Positions 62,476 through 64,000 of a DNA stretch of 64,000 nucleotides are shown here, piece by piece. The translations under genes were made by a program, and so were the position numbers. Where the stretch lies: the NCBI RefSeq assembly GCF_016909575.1, contig NZ_JAFBGA010000017.1, positions 104,001 to 168,000 on the forward strand, read 5' to 3'. Source of the DNA: Streptomyces sp. HB132 (lineage in GTDB: Bacteria; Actinomycetota; Actinomycetes; Streptomycetales; Streptomycetaceae). Within the stretch, counting starts at the first letter, position 1, and every line of letters starts with the position of its first letter. Under the pieces are notes generated by a model. That model did not search any database. It was not told the origin of the DNA and was given only the letters and a program-made list of their open reading frames with translations.

Positions 62476-63702
62476 ATGGCCGAGTTCACGCTCGAGCTCA
62501 ACGACGACCAGAAGCAGGTCCGTGACTGGCTGCACGGATTCGCCGCCGATGTGATCCGGCCTGCCGCTTCGGAGTGGGACGAGCGTGAGGAAACGCCCTG
62601 GCCCGTCATCCAGGAGGCGGCCAAGGTGGGCATCTACTCCCTCGACTTCTACGCCCAGCAGTTCTTCGACCCTACGGGCCTCGGCATACCCATGGCCATG
62701 GAGGAGCTCTTCTGGGGTGACGCCGGCATCGCCCTTTCGATCGTCGGCACGGGTCTGGCCGCCGTCGGCGTCCTCGCCAACGGCACCGAGGAGCAGATCG
62801 GTACCTGGATCCCCCAGATGTACGGGGACGCCGCAGATGTGAAGGTCGCCGCCTTCTGCTCCTCGGAGCCGGACGCGGGCTCGGACGTGGCCTCGATGCG
62901 TACCCGCGCGGTGTACGACGAGGCCAAGGACGAGTGGGTGCTCAACGGCACCAAGACCTGGGCGACCAACGGCGGTATCGCCAACGTCCACGTCGTCGTC
63001 GCCGTCGTGGACCCGGAGCTCGGTTCGAAGGGCCACGCCTCCTTCATCGTCCCGCCGGCCACCCCCGGCCTCTCGCAGGGGCAGAAGTTCAAGAAGCACG
63101 GCATCCGTGCCTCGCACACGGCCGAGGTCGTCCTCGAGGACGTCCGCATCCCCGGCCACTGTCTGCTCGGCGGCAAGGAGAAGCTCGACGAGCGCCTCGC
63201 CCGGGCGCGTGAGCGTGCCAGGACGGGGGGCGAGCGCGTCAAGAACGCGGCGATGGCGACCTTCGAGGCGTCCCGCCCCGCCGTCGGCGCCATGGCGGTC
63301 GGTACGGCTCGTGCCGCCTACGAGGTCGCGCTCGACTACGCCAGGACCCGGACCCAGTTCGGCCGCCCGATCATCGACAACCAGGGCATCGCCTTCCAGC
63401 TGGCCGACATGCGTACGCAGATCGACGCGGCGCGGCTGCTCGTCTGGCGTGCCTCCTGGATGGCGAGTGCGGGCAAGCCGTTCACGGCGGCCGAGGGCTC
63501 GATGTCGAAGCTCTACGCGAGTGAGACCGCCAAGACGGTCACCGCGCAGGCGGTGCAGATCCTCGGTGGCAACGGCTTCACCCGTGAGTACCCCGTGGAG
63601 CGCATGCACCGGGACGCCGCGATCTACACCATCTTCGAAGGCACGAGCGAGATCCAGCGCCTGGTGATCGCCCGGACCCTGTCGGGAATGCCGATCCGCT
63701 GA
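62476..63702 (+). CDS. acyl-CoA dehydrogenase
   Basis: A 408-residue flavoprotein. The FAD-binding motifs are AAFCSSEPDAGSDVASMRTR and WVLNGTKTWATNGG. The C-terminal domain has FGRPIIDNQGIAFQLADM, then ILGGNGFTREYPVERMHRDA and IFEGTSEIQRLVIARTL. The catalytic Glu is probably that of FEGTSE. It oxidises acyl-CoA in beta-oxidation in the cytoplasm. ATG 62476 (MAEFTLELND) is chosen because GGAGG lies five bases before it; an ATG four codons upstream is possible. Regulated, by inference, by the divergent TetR. Confidence 0.95.
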   Translation: MAEFTLELNDDQKQVRDWLHGFAADVIRPAASEWDEREETPWPVIQEAAKVGIYSLDFYAQQFFDPTGLGIPMAMEELFWGDAGIALSIVGTGLAAVGVLANGTEEQIGTWIPQMYGDAADVKVAAFCSSEPDAGSDVASMRTRAVYDEAKDEWVLNGTKTWATNGGIANVHVVVAVVDPELGSKGHASFIVPPATPGLSQGQKFKKHGIRASHTAEVVLEDVRIPGHCLLGGKEKLDERLARARERARTGGERVKNAAMATFEASRPAVGAMAVGTARAAYEVALDYARTRTQFGRPIIDNQGIAFQLADMRTQIDAARLLVWRASWMASAGKPFTAAEGSMSKLYASETAKTVTAQAVQILGGNGFTREYPVERMHRDAAIYTIFEGTSEIQRLVIARTLSGMPIR

Positions 63703-63892
63703 AGGCTGTCCCGTACTCCCCGGTGGATCGGCGCGCGGCGTCGCATGTGGTGCGTCGCAAGGCGGAGGGATGTCCGCATACCGGATGTATTCGGGCGTTC
63801 CGGGGGCGCGGCGAGGTGCCGTAGCTGTAGTCGTGCGCCCCGGGGATCACGGGGCAGACCTCAGTCGCTGCCCGACCTGGTCGCGGCGTCGC
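63703..63892. other. intergenic sequence after the acyl-CoA dehydrogenase gene
   Basis: No gene seen. The stretch around 63750-63860, read on the minus strand, resembles intergenic sequence that I recall from other Streptomyces loci (CTACGGCACC..., GGACATCCCTCCGCCTTGCG). Two copies of GCGTCGCA lie at about 63746-63768. Confidence 0.4.
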
Positions 63893-63943
63893 GGGGGGGG
63901 GGGGGGGGGCCCGCGCGCGCGCCCCACCCCCCCCCCCCCCCCC
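63893..63943. repeat. homopolymer G17 ... C17 low-complexity, probable contig-end artefact
   Basis: A run of 17 G (63893-63909), a GC-alternating spacer and a run of 17 C (63927-63943) lie near the end of the window, followed by more C-rich sequence. Such runs are typical of read artefacts at assembly ends. Confidence 0.8.
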
Positions 63944-64000
63944 GGCACCAGCAACCGCGCCAGGCTGCGGCTGCGCCCCGCCCGAGCCCCCCCCACCCAC

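Overview
The window is high-GC (about 70%) actinobacterial chromosome, almost certainly Streptomyces. Codon third positions are strongly G/C-biased. GTG and TTG starts are frequent, and the gene content is characteristic: MurT/GatD, an ECF41 sigma factor, an XRE-DUF397-HATPase trio, a GntR regulator with a DasR-like site, a Tat-exported PhoD, a ydaO riboswitch before an NlpC/P60 hydrolase, and a ureABCFGD cluster. The left edge cuts an sbcC gene. The right edge looks like a contig end, because a 17-base G run and a 17-base C run form low-complexity sequence after 63,890. I saw no tRNA, rRNA or CRISPR array.

Layout. 1-7.4 kb: end of sbcC, an ATP-grasp protein, a DUF885 metallopeptidase-like protein, an Lrp/AsnC regulator divergent from a trans-sulfuration PLP enzyme, and a membrane-anchored ACT-GNAT protein whose gene overlaps the PLP enzyme gene tail to tail. 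7.5-14 kb: phoD with a PHO box, an alpha/beta hydrolase divergent from ECF41 sigma, then GntR and ROK regulators in convergent orientation. 14-18 kb: a LuxR-type two-component system divergent from a damaged ABC transporter in which ATPase tail, permease and a third gene have merged. 18-30.8 kb: mug, purB, an SGNH hydrolase, two CNNM/CBS proteins, a GNAT, a ribbon-helix-helix/degenerate Doc pair, a methyltransferase and biotin genes (bioBAD divergent from bioF). 30.7-34.2 kb: DUF397/XRE/HATPase and LysR/LysE pairs.

34-42.4 kb is more accessory: a riboswitch-controlled NlpC/P60 hydrolase, a ClpP homologue lacking the catalytic His, an orphan Phd antitoxin, an IS630 remnant joined to a thioesterase remnant, an SMI1/KNR4 protein, a frameshifted membrane gene beside an IS5-family remnant, a nucleotidyltransferase, and a quinone oxidoreductase divergent from an AraC gene with a premature stop. 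42.7-46.4 kb: azlCD with an Lrp regulator, and a membrane protein with a divergent TetR. 46.5-52.8 kb: urease operon without ureE, then a secreted TAP-family peptidase. 52.8-63.7 kb: a core-like stretch with an epimerase, acyltransferase, SRPBCC protein, an HU-like protein lacking the DNA-binding arm, CtaG, PFK, GatD/MurT, peptide deformylase, and a TetR divergent from an acyl-CoA dehydrogenase.

Regulatory themes visible in the DNA: phosphate (PHO box), c-di-AMP (riboswitch), amino-sugar/DasR-type (dre-like palindrome), and several genes whose -10 box lies 6-8 bases before the start codon, suggesting leaderless transcripts. No complete new mobile element or biosynthetic cluster is present. 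The least explained items are the Ser-Gln-Asp ClpP homologue, the armless HU and the degenerate Doc pair.
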